From a bacterium (lineage in GTDB: Bacteria; Bacteroidota; Ignavibacteria; Kapaibacteriales; UBA2268), in NCBI GenBank assembly GCA_030431515.1, contig JAUIIX010000001.1:1-64000 (forward strand): a DNA stretch of 64,000 bases, in the 5' to 3' direction. Position numbers and translations under genes: made by a program. A model generated the notes under the pieces. The model had not been told where the DNA came from. It ran no database searches and saw only the letters and a list, made by a program, of their open reading frames with translations. Positions 1 to 9,958 of the stretch are shown in pieces. Within the stretch, counting starts at the first letter, position 1. The number at the start of each line of letters is the position of its first letter.

Positions 1-318
1 AAGTTGCTTTCTACAATCTTCACACCCAACATAAGGGATACCAGTTTCATAGCAATATTGTTCAAATATTTCAGTAGCATTTACACTTGATGTTTCCTCT
101 GTTACAACAGCAACTCTATTACCCATTCCGTCATAATAATAATGTTTGCGAGGGAATATTACTTCTGGCACAAAGGAAGACCCAGGATAAGTCATATTAG
201 TTCCATCAGTAATGAAGTTAATTTTACCATCAGCAGTAATATTTTTATTAATAATCTGGATAATTTTATATTTTGAATTTGTAATTATGTAAATTAAAAA
301 ATAAATGGAATAACACAA
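1..318 (-). CDS. Partial ORF running off the window start; unknown protein with an Rhs/YD-like phrase
   Basis: Minus-strand reading frame open from a stop at 328-330 to position 1: ...NITADGKINFITDGTNMTYPGSSFVPEVIFPRKHYYYDGMGNRVAVVTEETSSVNATEIFEQYCYETGIPYVGCEDCRKQL. No ATG near the 5' end, so the start is uncertain. Confidence 0.4.
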   Translation of the reverse strand, partial: MCYSIYFLIYIITNSKYKIIQIINKNITADGKINFITDGTNMTYPGSSFVPEVIFPRKHYYYDGMGNRVAVVTEETSSVNATEIFEQYCYETGIPYVGCEDCRKQL

Positions 319-476
319 AAATTTAATTCAAATCTTAGACTTGTGGGTGTTGGGGCGATTTGGTTGTTTACAAATATTTTGCACCTAAAGGCACAAGGTT
401 CGATTAATTCAGAAGTACCTTTTTTATTTCTGGGAGATTCTTCGACTTCGCCTCAGAATGACGTAGAGAATTTTTA

Positions 477-970
477 TGGATTCTTCGCTTCGCTCTGAAT
501 GACGGGGAATTCAGAATCACAGATTTTATGGATTACACAGATTGCACGGATTTAAGATGTTGGTAATTTAAACGAGATATTTCGCTTCGCTCAATATGAC
601 AGGCTAGTTTTTAAGAAATACGAAATACAATCACCCCGTCGGCAAGCCGACACCCCTTTTTTACATTTCGACTACGCTCTATGACCGAGGGGAAATTTGA
701 GAGAAAATGGATTCCACGTTTCGTTCTGAATGACAGGGAATTCAGAATCACAGATTTTAATTGATTACGCAGATTGCACGGATTTAAGATGTTGGTAATT
801 TAAACGAGATATTTCGCTTCTCTCAATATGACAGGCTAGTTTTTAAGAAATACGAAATACAATCACCCCGTCGGCAAGCCGACACCCCTTTTTTACATTT
901 CGACTACGCTCTATGACCGAGGGGAAATTTGAGAGAAAATGGATTCTTCGCTTCGTACTGAATGACAGGT
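477..970. repeat. Tandem duplication, about 231-232 bp unit (two copies plus the start of a third)
   Basis: Near-identical units start at 477 and 708, with a partial third at 940. Shared segments include gaattcagaatcacagatttta...gattgcacggatttaagatgttggtaatttaaacgagatatttcgctt...tcaccccgtcggcaagccgacacccctttttt. Confidence 0.9.
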
Positions 971-1195
971 GCGAAATTATGATTATAAAATTATTTATAA
1001 AGATTATTATTTTAAAATATTCGTAATTTATTTTTAAAAATACGTGGTTTGTATGAAGAAGTGATGAAAAGCACCCCATAACTGTGTAACTCCATTTTTA
1101 GAAAGAAGAATTTAGAGTGTTAGTGCTTTTAGATTTTCATTTAGAATTATGTCATTTTTAGTGGTGAGTCTGTTTATTATTAAGCTTATCCAATC

Positions 1196-1852
1196 TCAAT
1201 ACTTCAATTCGATTGCTTTTCTAATATACTTAAATTCACCTATTCGGATTTCACCAATATAATCACCTCTAGGAAGTAATTTACCATTGTCGTCACGACC
1301 GTTCCAAGTGCGTTGATAGTTACCGGCTGTTTGCATACCTTTGAATATTGTAGCGACTACTTTAGCATTAACGGAGTAAATCACAATTTCAACTTCAGAG
1401 GTAAAATCCAAAGTGTATTTCATAGTCGGGCTTGTATCTTCTACAATACCAATCAATTTACCAATATCAACTAAATCCATTACAAAAGCATTACGAGGGA
1501 TAGTCTGTACAAAAGGAACAAATTGAGCATCTTGAATCATTGTTTGTCTTTGTACAATTTCAACAGGGTCAGCTTCAAAATACTCTCTCGGAATACTTGC
1601 CAAATTTCTACGAGCAATCATCCAAGGAGAATCTTGTATAATTCTATTCATTTGCATGTTATATTCAATAATATCAAGAGATTCTTTAATAAGGAACTCA
1701 GTAGGCAAATTCGACTTCATAGCTTTTTTAAAAGCACTATCTTGTTCAGCAGTAAATTTTTCAACTTCAATTGTACTGGAGGGCAATTCATTATCATTCG
1801 ATTGTGATAATAAACTTAAAGTGAATATTGAAATTAAAAAAAGTATTTTCAT
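1196..1852 (-). CDS. Secreted protein with C-terminal FlgD-like Ig fold
   Basis: N-terminal signal peptide (MKILFLISIFTLSLLSQS); C-terminal GNYQRTWNGRDDNGKLLPRGDYIGEIRIG typical of FlgD-Ig/secreted-protein tails. Confidence 0.7.
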   Translation of the reverse strand: MKILFLISIFTLSLLSQSNDNELPSSTIEVEKFTAEQDSAFKKAMKSNLPTEFLIKESLDIIEYNMQMNRIIQDSPWMIARRNLASIPREYFEADPVEIVQRQTMIQDAQFVPFVQTIPRNAFVMDLVDIGKLIGIVEDTSPTMKYTLDFTSEVEIVIYSVNAKVVATIFKGMQTAGNYQRTWNGRDDNGKLLPRGDYIGEIRIGEFKYIRKAIELKY

Positions 1853-1861
1853 AATATAATA

Positions 1862-2806
1862 TTATTTAATTGAATATAAAGCATTTAAAGCTTTCATTAC
1901 TATGTCTTTATCTACCAAACTTGATTTAGTTACTTCATCGCTTTGATATAAGTTCTTAGCTTCTATATATTTTTGACTATCTAAATAAGCCGCAGCCAAA
2001 ACAAATTTCCGTAATCCTTCCAAATCAATATCAGTACTGTTAAAATCAGTAAACTTTAAAACGTCTTGAATGCGATTTTGTTTTAAAGAAATTTGAGCAA
2101 GTCTAATTTTAACTTTCTCTTTTTGATCATTACTTAATAAATTTGAATCTTTTATTTCATCATATAATAAAAAAGCTTTATATATATTTTCTAAAGAAAA
2201 CTCAGTATCAGCCAAATTCATCTTGTTAAAATCATCATTAAGATCACTATTCTCAAGTAATTCTTTATTTCTTAATTTCTTATCAGTGCTAGTATCAACA
2301 TACCCGAAATGTCTAAAAATAACATTACTTTCTTCAATCTTCAAATTTTGTGCTAATATCGAATCCTTAATCTGCTCGTGAATATTCCCTGAAAATCTAA
2401 TTTGAGGATGATTCCTAAACAAGCGAGTGTAAGTATGTTTAGAGTGTAATTCATTATCATCATTAAGATTATTCAAAATAGTACAAGCAAATCCACCTAT
2501 ACTTTTATCATTTAACTTATTTTCATCAATTCCAAAATTCTCTATCACTTCATCAGCATCAATCACTAATATCCACTCATTTCTTGCATATTTCAAACTA
2601 TTATTACGTGCTTCAGAAAAATCTTTATTCCACTTATGGAAAAATAAATCAACATTATTTTGACTTGCTATCAAAGGGGTAATATCAACTGAACCCGTAT
2701 CAACTACTACTATTTGAGATACATATTCCCTAATCGAATCTAAACATCTCTCCAAATTCTCTTCTTCATTTTTAACAATAATACACGCAGTAATCTTTTC
2801 TCTCAT
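1862..2806 (-). CDS. Glycosyltransferase family 2 (GT-A) protein with C-terminal helical/TPR-like region
   Basis: ITACIIVKNEEENLERCLDSI...VVVDTGSVD...ILVIDADEV. Confidence 0.85.
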   Translation of the reverse strand: MREKITACIIVKNEEENLERCLDSIREYVSQIVVVDTGSVDITPLIASQNNVDLFFHKWNKDFSEARNNSLKYARNEWILVIDADEVIENFGIDENKLNDKSIGGFACTILNNLNDDNELHSKHTYTRLFRNHPQIRFSGNIHEQIKDSILAQNLKIEESNVIFRHFGYVDTSTDKKLRNKELLENSDLNDDFNKMNLADTEFSLENIYKAFLLYDEIKDSNLLSNDQKEKVKIRLAQISLKQNRIQDVLKFTDFNSTDIDLEGLRKFVLAAAYLDSQKYIEAKNLYQSDEVTKSSLVDKDIVMKALNALYSIK

Positions 2807-3339
2807 GACCTAACTGTAAATAATAATAATACTGTTACCAATACAGAACCAATAATAACAAATGGCTCTAACACTTTTTCCCAAATTGAAAGTTCCTTTT
2901 TAGGAACAATCCCTTTTAGTTCGCTGTAAGGAGTGTTTTCAATTATAGAAATATCATTCCTGTTTATATAGTCTATCTTAATATCTTCAAATGATTTATT
3001 TCGAACAAAAGATTTTATTGTCATAGTTCTAATCAAAGAATCATTTTGATAATTATGATATTCAACTCCATATTTAATCAATTCAACTTTAAGCGAATCG
3101 GCACCTTGAACATTCAATAACTTATTATCATCAAACACTTGATTCAAATTTGCTTTGAAAATAATTGGATTATATGGACTTGTTATAAATAGCTCAAACT
3201 CATTAACATTATTAGACTTCAGAAAGTTTGATATATTTAAAGACTGAGATTTAGAAAGCGAATCAATAATAAAATAATTATCTCTTAATTCAGATTTTAG
3301 AGTTACAAAAAAAGATAAAAAGATAATCAAGTAAATCAT
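2803..3339 (-). CDS. Hypothetical membrane-associated protein
   Basis: ORF with N-terminal signal/TM and C-terminal TM (VIIGSVLVTVLLLFTV); 4-bp overlaps with both neighbours. Confidence 0.65.
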   Translation of the reverse strand: MIYLIIFLSFFVTLKSELRDNYFIIDSLSKSQSLNISNFLKSNNVNEFELFITSPYNPIIFKANLNQVFDDNKLLNVQGADSLKVELIKYGVEYHNYQNDSLIRTMTIKSFVRNKSFEDIKIDYINRNDISIIENTPYSELKGIVPKKELSIWEKVLEPFVIIGSVLVTVLLLFTVRS

Positions 3340-3794
3340 TTTTTAAAATTTATTAATGTTTCATATAATTCAATATCTTCTAAATACCTTGCTGGCTTTA
3401 CAGTGATAGAACGTCGTCTGTGCTTAACTTTAATTTTAATAACTCTCAATTTCTCTTTAAATTGAAATAATCTTTCTCGCCCAAACTTAATGGCTTCTAT
3501 ATCTTCTTTATCAAAAGCCATTTCACCAAATCTATTTTTGAATATAATTTTATCAGAATTAATAATAATAGTCTTATTCTTAAAAATATTATACAAAAAT
3601 GAAATCCCAGAAAAAATAATAAAAAACAAAAGCAATAAAACTACTGGGTCATTAAAAAATTCAAAGACATTACTATCAAAAGTAGCCCTCATACTTATCC
3701 AAAGGACTAAAATAACTGCACAAACAGTCATAAACTTCCAGTAAAATTCTAAATACGGCTTAAAAACCATTTCCATATTATTATTATTGCTCAT
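3336..3794 (-). CDS. Two-TM membrane protein, PH-like C-terminal domain possible
   Basis: Two hydrophobic segments, then IIINSDKIIFKNRFGEMAFDKEDIEAIKFG; overlaps neighbours by 4 bp. Confidence 0.6.
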   Translation of the reverse strand: MSNNNNMEMVFKPYLEFYWKFMTVCAVILVLWISMRATFDSNVFEFFNDPVVLLLLFFIIFSGISFLYNIFKNKTIIINSDKIIFKNRFGEMAFDKEDIEAIKFGRERLFQFKEKLRVIKIKVKHRRRSITVKPARYLEDIELYETLINFKK

Positions 3795-4384
3795 TCTAAT
3801 TCTTTTACTATGTTATTTTCAAATATATAACTTTTATTAGATTTTTCACAAAAATCTTTATTCCCTTTGCTAAAATCTAATTTCTTACCAGCTTCGCTAA
3901 CCCAGCCAACTATCTTACCAGGTACACCTACTATCATTGCATAATCAGGAACATCTTTAGTAACAACAGTTCCAGCCGCAATAAAAGCATGTTTTCCTAT
4001 AGTATTACCACATACTATTGTAGAATTAGCACCAATTGAAGCACCTTCTTTTACGAGTGTTTTACCATAATGTTCGCTACCTCTTTGTGGGTATTTACAT
4101 CTCGGATTCAATACATTAGTAAACACCATCGAAGGTCCACAAAAGACATAATCTTCTAATTCAACTCCTTCATAAATAGAGACGTTATTTTGAACTTTGC
4201 AATTGTTTCCAATACTAACATTATTGCCAACATTTACATTCTGCCCAAAAGAACAATTTTCGCCAATTTTAGTCCCAGATTGAATATGCGAAAAATGCCA
4301 AATTTTAGTATTATTACCAATTTCACAATTATCATCTACAAAAGAAGTCGGATGTACAAAAAATTCCATATTTTTCCAGTTCAA
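3791..4384 (-). CDS. Left-handed beta-helix acyltransferase (WbpD/WlbB-like N-acetyltransferase)
   Basis: Hexapeptide repeats (CEIGNNTKIWHFSHIQSGTKIGENCSFGQNVNVGNNVSIGNNCKVQNNVSIYEGV...ASIGANSTIVCGNTIGKHAFIAAGTVVTKDVPDYAMIVGVPGKIVGWV). Confidence 0.85.
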   Translation of the reverse strand: MNWKNMEFFVHPTSFVDDNCEIGNNTKIWHFSHIQSGTKIGENCSFGQNVNVGNNVSIGNNCKVQNNVSIYEGVELEDYVFCGPSMVFTNVLNPRCKYPQRGSEHYGKTLVKEGASIGANSTIVCGNTIGKHAFIAAGTVVTKDVPDYAMIVGVPGKIVGWVSEAGKKLDFSKGNKDFCEKSNKSYIFENNIVKELE

Positions 4385-4398
4385 AGTATTTTAATACA

Positions 4399-4406
4399 CA
4401 AAATTA
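4399..4406 (-). promoter_or_regulatory. Putative Bacteroidetes-type -7 element (TAATTTTG on minus strand) upstream of the acyltransferase
   Basis: caaaatta on plus strand, 15 nt upstream of the minus-strand start at 4384; matches TAnnTTTG. Confidence 0.4.
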
Positions 4407-4536
4407 TAAAAAAATAAATTAAAAATCGGCACTTCAAAAAATATTAATTCTAAGCTAAAAACAATTTTTTAATATTTTAAATACATATAAATCTATATTT
4501 TTTTGAGAATAAATTTTTATTGAGTTAAATATTTTG

Positions 4537-4544
4537 TAATTTTG
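4537..4544 (+). promoter_or_regulatory. Putative -7 element TAATTTTG upstream of nusA
   Basis: taattttg within the AT-rich leader upstream of the nusA start. Confidence 0.4.
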
Positions 4545-4556
4545 TAAAATTGTAAT

Positions 4557-4575
4557 GGGCGAATAGCCCTTTTTT
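4557..4575 (+). terminator. Short terminator-like hairpin in the nusA leader
   Basis: GGGC-gaata-GCCC followed by T6; stem of only 4 bp. Confidence 0.4.
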
Positions 4576-4605
4576 AATGTTAAAGTTATTTCGGTTTAAT
4601 TGGAA

Positions 4606-5928
4606 ATGGCAAAAAGAAGAAAACAAAAACATCAAATAGATAAAAAAGTCATAATTGAAGCTTTTGCTGATATGGCTAAGAATAAGAATATTGATAAAGA
4701 CTTATTGCAAGGTGTCTTAGAAGAAACATTGTCTATGATTATTAGAAAGAAATTTGGCTTAGATGCTAGTTTCGAGATAATTGTAAACATGGATAAAGGG
4801 GACATTGAGATATATTTGATGCGTGAGATAGTTGAAGAAGTATTTGATCCAAATACAGAAATTAGTTTAGAAGAAGCAAATAAACACGCAGAAGAAGACG
4901 AAGAGTTTGAAATGGGTGATGAGTTTATTGAAGAGATTACTCTTGATAATATTGCTGACAACTTCGGAAGAAGATTAGTTTCTTTGGCTTCTCAAAATCT
5001 GAATCAACGTATAAAAGAAATTGAAAAAGATCAAATTTTTAATGAGTATAATGCTAAAGTTGGGGAAATTATCGTTGGGGAAATCTACCAAATCAGAAGA
5101 CATGACATTCTTGTAATGCATGAAAAAACTGAATTGAGATTACCCCGTGATCAACAAATTCCTAACGAGCAATATAAATTCAAAAAAGCTCAATCTATAA
5201 AAGCAATTGTAAATGAAGTTAAACGTTCTGGTACTTCAGGGCAACCTGATATTATCATTTCTAGAACTTCAGAAAAATTCTTAGAAAGATTATTTGAAAT
5301 TGAAATTCCTGAAATTTATGACGGTATTATTCAAATAAAAGGTATTGCTCGTGACCCTGGTGAAAGATCCAAAGTTGCTGTAGTGTCTTTTGACGAAAGA
5401 GTTGATCCAGTTGGGGCTTGTGTTGGTATGAAAGGTATCAGAATTCACTCTATTGTTAGAGAGTTGAATAATGAAAATATCGACTTAGTAGAATATACAG
5501 ACCAAGCTGCAGTATTTATAATGAGAGCTATTGCTCCTGCTAAAATCAAAGATATTCAAGTTAACGAAGAACTAAAAACTGCTGTTGTTACTTTACCAGA
5601 AGACCAAGTTTCTTTGGCAATTGGTAGAAATGGACAAAACGTAAGATTAGCTTCTAGATTAACAGGTTACAATATCTCACTTATTAAAGAAGGTAGTGAA
5701 GATATTGATATTAAAGAGTTTGATGCAGAGTTAGGCGAAACATTGCTTAATGAGTTAATCGAATTAGGTGTTAATACTGCTAAAGAATTCTTAAATGAAG
5801 ACCCTATTGATTTACTGAATTTAGAAAGTATGACCAAAGAACTTTTATTAGAGTTAAGAGGTATTATGCTTGCTGAATTTGAAGAAAAAGAAGATGATGA
5901 GATTGTAGAAAAGATTAATTCTATTTAA
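4606..5928 (+). CDS. nusA: Transcription termination/antitermination factor NusA
   Basis: Recognisable NusA N-domain, S1 and KH modules (VGACVGMKGIRIHSIVRELNNENIDLVEY; LAIGRNGQNVRLASRLTGYNI). Track ORF starts with TTG at 4600; ATG at 4606 gives MAKRRKQKH. Confidence 0.95.
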   Translation: MAKRRKQKHQIDKKVIIEAFADMAKNKNIDKDLLQGVLEETLSMIIRKKFGLDASFEIIVNMDKGDIEIYLMREIVEEVFDPNTEISLEEANKHAEEDEEFEMGDEFIEEITLDNIADNFGRRLVSLASQNLNQRIKEIEKDQIFNEYNAKVGEIIVGEIYQIRRHDILVMHEKTELRLPRDQQIPNEQYKFKKAQSIKAIVNEVKRSGTSGQPDIIISRTSEKFLERLFEIEIPEIYDGIIQIKGIARDPGERSKVAVVSFDERVDPVGACVGMKGIRIHSIVRELNNENIDLVEYTDQAAVFIMRAIAPAKIKDIQVNEELKTAVVTLPEDQVSLAIGRNGQNVRLASRLTGYNISLIKEGSEDIDIKEFDAELGETLLNELIELGVNTAKEFLNEDPIDLLNLESMTKELLLELRGIMLAEFEEKEDDEIVEKINSI

Positions 5929-5957
5929 ATTTAGAAAAAACAAGTAATAAATTATTT

Positions 5958-8900
5958 ATGGCATCAAAAGTTAGATTATTCAAAATTGCTTCCGAAATTA
6001 ATATCGGTAAAGAAACTATTGTAGAATTCCTACAAGGTAAGGGTTATGACGTACATAACAAGCCTACTACTGTCCTTACTGATGTTATGGCTGAAGCAGT
6101 TTATGATAAGTTTAGGAAAGAAAAAAGAGCTGCAGAAGTACAACGTGAAAAAGTAATGAAGCAGAAAGAAACTCGTAAACCTGCAGAAAAACCTGTTGAA
6201 GAACAAGAGGTCAAAAGACCTATTTCTGAAAGAATTAATGAGTTACTTGAAGCTGTTGCTCCTAAAAAAGTTGAAGAGAAAGAAGCTCCTAAAGAAGAAG
6301 CTGTAAATAAAGAAACTGTTAAAGCTAAATCTGAAAAAGAAGAAGTAAAATCCGAAGTTAAAGCTAAATCTGAGACTAAAGAAACTCCTGAAAAAGAAAC
6401 TAAGAAGAAAGTCAATAAAGGAAGAAATGAAGTTGAGTTTACTCAAGATCTTCCTGGTGATACTCCTAAGTTAAAAGGTCTAAATGTTCTTGGTAAAATC
6501 GAGTTTAAAAAAGAAACTCCTAAAGATAATCGCCCAGATAATAAGTTTAAAAGAAAAAGAAGAGATAGTAAACCTCGTGAAAATACTATCGGTTCGATTA
6601 AGCAAATTGAAAGTAAAGGTGGGCAAGATCAAAAAACAGGTGGATTCAAAAAAGAAAAAACTTGGAATAAAGATAATAAGATTAGCAGAGGACATAAAGA
6701 CAATAAAGATGGTGGAAGAGGAGATAATAGAGAGAATAAACCTCGTAGAGATTTCAAACCATCAGATTCGGCTCCAAGAGATGAAAACAGAAGAGAGCCT
6801 GTTTTAATACTAAAAGCTGATATGGGGGCTGCTGGTGGACCTCAAAGCCCAGAAGATAAAGCTGCTTACCTTAAAAAACGTAAGAAAAATACTTCTTATG
6901 TTAATATTGATGAAGAAGTTAACAAAAGAACAGATTCACCTTTAGATAGAGGTAAAGGAAAAAGAAAAAAATCTATTCGTGCTCAACTTAAAGACGAAGA
7001 TATTAATAAAGCAATTAAAGCTACTTTAGCAGGAATGGAAGATTCTGGTGGGTCTTCACGTCAAAAAGCTAAGCAAAGAAAGAAAATTGAAAGAGAAATT
7101 AAACAACAAATAATTGAAGAAGAGAAAGAAAAAACTTCTAAAGTACTTCAATTAACAGAATTTGTTACTACTTCAGACATAGCAAATATGCTTGGTGTTT
7201 CTGCTTCTGATATTATCAAAAAATGTCTATTACTTGGATTGATGGTAAGTATTAACCAAAGATTAGACAAAGATACTATCTTCTTAATTGCCGATGATTA
7301 CGGATTTGAAGTAGAATTCCAAGATCAAAAAGAATTTACAAAATTAGAAGATATAGAAGATCCTGAAGAAAGTTTATTACCAAGAGCTCCTATTGTTACT
7401 ATAATGGGACACGTAGATCATGGTAAAACTTCCTTATTAGATTATATTAGAAATACTAAAGTCGTAGCAGGTGAGTCTGGTGGTATTACTCAGCATATTG
7501 GTGCCTACCACGTTGAAATGAAAGATGATAAATTCATTACTTTCTTAGATACTCCAGGTCACGAAGCATTCACAGCAATGAGAGCCAGAGGAGCTCAAAT
7601 TACTGATATAGTTGTGCTTGTTGTTGCTGCTGATGATAGTGTGATGCCTCAAACTAAAGAAGCTATTAGCCACGCTCAAGCGGCTGGTGTACCAATTATT
7701 ATTGCTATTAATAAAATTGATAGACCAGAAGCTAACCCAGATAGAATTAAACAACAGTTATCTGAAATGAATGTATTAGTTGAAGATTGGGGTGGTAAAC
7801 ACCAATGTATAGAGATTTCAGCTAAACATGGTACTAACATTGATGAATTATTAGATAAAATTACTTTAGAATCTGAATTATTAGACCTAAAAGCAAATCC
7901 TGATAGAAATGCTCGCGGTACTGTAATCGAATCTAATTTAGATAAAGGATTAGGAACAGTAACAACTGTAATTGTTAGCAAAGGAACTCTAAAAATAGGA
8001 GATATCTTTGTAGCAGGAGTTGCATCTGGTAAAGTAAGAGCATTACTTGATGAAAGAGGCAATAGAATAGATAGCATTATTCCATCTATGCCTGTTAGAA
8101 TAGTTGGTTTCGACGGAATGCCTTCGGCTGGTGATAATTTTGTAGTTTTAGATAGCGAATCACAAGCTAAAAAAGTTGCAAATGAGAGAGCTCAACTTAA
8201 ACGTGAGCAAGAATTAAAACAAATGAGAAGAATTACTCTAACAGAATTCTCAGAAGGTGTAGCTGGTGGTGAAGTTCAAACATTGAATATAATCCTAAAA
8301 GCTGATGTGAATGGTTCTGTAGAGGCACTTAGTGATGAATTAATGAAACTAAGCAATAGCGAAGTTGCAGTTAATATCCTAATGAAAGGTGTTGGTCAAA
8401 TTAATGAATCTGATGTTACCTTAGCAGTTGCTTCTGATGCTATTATTATGACTTTCCAAACAGGTGTTATGGCTAAAGCTCGATTAATGGCTGACAAAGA
8501 AGGCGTAGAAATTAGAGATTACGAAATTATATACGAAGCAATTGATGATGTTCGTGATGCTTTAGAGGGTATGTTAAAACCAGAAGTAAGTGAGCAAGTA
8601 TCAGGTGAAGCTGAAATTAGAGCAATATTTAAACTTGGTAGAACTACTAAAATCGCTGGATGTAAAATCGTATCAGGTAAAATTATTAGAAGTTCTAAAG
8701 CAAGACTTTTACGTGATGGCCTACCAATTTACGAAGGTAAAATTGCTTCATTAAAACGTGAAAAAGACGATGTTAAGGAAGTTAATGAAGGTTACGAATG
8801 TGGTATTATGCTTGAAAACTTCAATGACTATATGGAAGATGATATTATTCAAGCATTTAATTTTGTAGAAACTAAACGAACTTTCAAAAATGTCAATTAG
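5958..8900 (+). CDS. infB: Translation initiation factor IF-2
   Basis: IF2_N at the N-terminus, long charged linker, GTPase motifs RAPIVTIMGHVDHGKTSLLDYIR, FLDTPGHEAF, AINKIDRP. Confidence 0.97.
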   Translation: MASKVRLFKIASEINIGKETIVEFLQGKGYDVHNKPTTVLTDVMAEAVYDKFRKEKRAAEVQREKVMKQKETRKPAEKPVEEQEVKRPISERINELLEAVAPKKVEEKEAPKEEAVNKETVKAKSEKEEVKSEVKAKSETKETPEKETKKKVNKGRNEVEFTQDLPGDTPKLKGLNVLGKIEFKKETPKDNRPDNKFKRKRRDSKPRENTIGSIKQIESKGGQDQKTGGFKKEKTWNKDNKISRGHKDNKDGGRGDNRENKPRRDFKPSDSAPRDENRREPVLILKADMGAAGGPQSPEDKAAYLKKRKKNTSYVNIDEEVNKRTDSPLDRGKGKRKKSIRAQLKDEDINKAIKATLAGMEDSGGSSRQKAKQRKKIEREIKQQIIEEEKEKTSKVLQLTEFVTTSDIANMLGVSASDIIKKCLLLGLMVSINQRLDKDTIFLIADDYGFEVEFQDQKEFTKLEDIEDPEESLLPRAPIVTIMGHVDHGKTSLLDYIRNTKVVAGESGGITQHIGAYHVEMKDDKFITFLDTPGHEAFTAMRARGAQITDIVVLVVAADDSVMPQTKEAISHAQAAGVPIIIAINKIDRPEANPDRIKQQLSEMNVLVEDWGGKHQCIEISAKHGTNIDELLDKITLESELLDLKANPDRNARGTVIESNLDKGLGTVTTVIVSKGTLKIGDIFVAGVASGKVRALLDERGNRIDSIIPSMPVRIVGFDGMPSAGDNFVVLDSESQAKKVANERAQLKREQELKQMRRITLTEFSEGVAGGEVQTLNIILKADVNGSVEALSDELMKLSNSEVAVNILMKGVGQINESDVTLAVASDAIIMTFQTGVMAKARLMADKEGVEIRDYEIIYEAIDDVRDALEGMLKPEVSEQVSGEAEIRAIFKLGRTTKIAGCKIVSGKIIRSSKARLLRDGLPIYEGKIASLKREKDDVKEVNEGYECGIMLENFNDYMEDDIIQAFNFVETKRTFKNVN

Positions 8901-9246
8901 AATAGAAAAAGTTGCTAATGAAATTAAAAAAGTACTTGCGAAACCTATTAATGATATTGCATTAGAAAAGTTTCGTGGTAAATTAATTACTATTACTACT
9001 GTTGTTGTTAGTAAAGATTTATCTATTGCTAAAGTTTATCTTAGTGTGTATGGAGGTAAATCTTCTCCTTTAGAAGTCATAGAATATATGGAAGATCACA
9101 AAGGACAAGTAAGAGGATACTTAGGAAGAAATATCAGACTAAGAATTACTCCTGAACTTAGATTTTACTTAGATGACACTCTTGACCAAATCGAACAATT
9201 CCAAGAGATAATAGATAAGGCAAATTCACCAAATGATAGTAATTGA
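8890..9246 (+). CDS. rbfA: Ribosome-binding factor A
   Basis: MSIRIEKVANEIKKVLAKPIND...KDLSIAKVYLSVYG...GYLGRNIRLRITPELRFYLDDTLDQ; position between infB and truB. Confidence 0.93.
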   Translation: MSIRIEKVANEIKKVLAKPINDIALEKFRGKLITITTVVVSKDLSIAKVYLSVYGGKSSPLEVIEYMEDHKGQVRGYLGRNIRLRITPELRFYLDDTLDQIEQFQEIIDKANSPNDSN

Positions 9247-9958
9247 TAGTAATTTTGAAGACATTGACAAATTAAATGAAATTGCTTTAGATGAAGGTGC
9301 TTTATTATTAATTAATAAACCACTTTCTTGGACATCGTTTGATGTAGTTAATAAAGTTAGATATGTTACGAAAGTTAAAAAAGTAGGTCACGCAGGAACA
9401 TTAGACCCACTTGCTACTGGCTTAATATTACTTGGCTTAGGTAAAGGAACTAAAAAAATAGATCAATTAATCCTACTAAACAAAGTTTACAAAGCAATAT
9501 TTAGACTTGGAGCTACAACTCAATCTTACGATTCAGAATTTCCCGAAGAAAACATAAAGCAAATAAGAAACATTGATTTGAATAAAATCCAAAATCTAAT
9601 AAACGAAAAATTTACTGGAGAAATTAGCCAAATTCCACCTCAGTTCTCTGCAAAAAAAGTAAAAGGCAAAAGAGCTTATCTATCTGCAAGAGAAGGTAAA
9701 GAAGTTGAATTAGCACCTGTAAACCTAACAATAAATAAATTTGAAGTAATAAGTTACCAAGAACCATTTTTAGAATCAATAATAGATTGCTCAAAAGGTA
9801 CATATATACGTGCAATAGCAAGAGATCTCGGAGAAGAATTAGGATGTGGTGGATATATGTGTAATTTAGTAAGAGAATCAATTGGTGAATATAAATTAGA
9901 AGATGCTTTCGAATTAACTGAATTTATAGACAGAGTAAGCAATGATAAAAGTATTTAA
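9233..9958 (+). CDS. truB: tRNA pseudouridine(55) synthase TruB
   Basis: LLINKPLSWTSFDVVNKVR...VGHAGTLDPLATGLILLGLGKGTK. Confidence 0.95.
   Translation: MIVIDSNFEDIDKLNEIALDEGALLLINKPLSWTSFDVVNKVRYVTKVKKVGHAGTLDPLATGLILLGLGKGTKKIDQLILLNKVYKAIFRLGATTQSYDSEFPEENIKQIRNIDLNKIQNLINEKFTGEISQIPPQFSAKKVKGKRAYLSAREGKEVELAPVNLTINKFEVISYQEPFLESIIDCSKGTYIRAIARDLGEELGCGGYMCNLVRESIGEYKLEDAFELTEFIDRVSNDKSI

Noticed and set aside
843-1079. 78-aa minus-strand ORF
   Set aside because: Lies across the tandem repeat and REP-like motifs (phrases such as VIERSRNVKKGCRLADGV are translated repeat sequence).
6101-8077. Several ORFs overlapping infB (6101..6415 -, 6243..6446 -, 6484..6807 +, 7676..8077 -)
   Set aside because: Nested in an unambiguous IF-2 gene; low-complexity or Ser/Phe-rich shadow ORFs.
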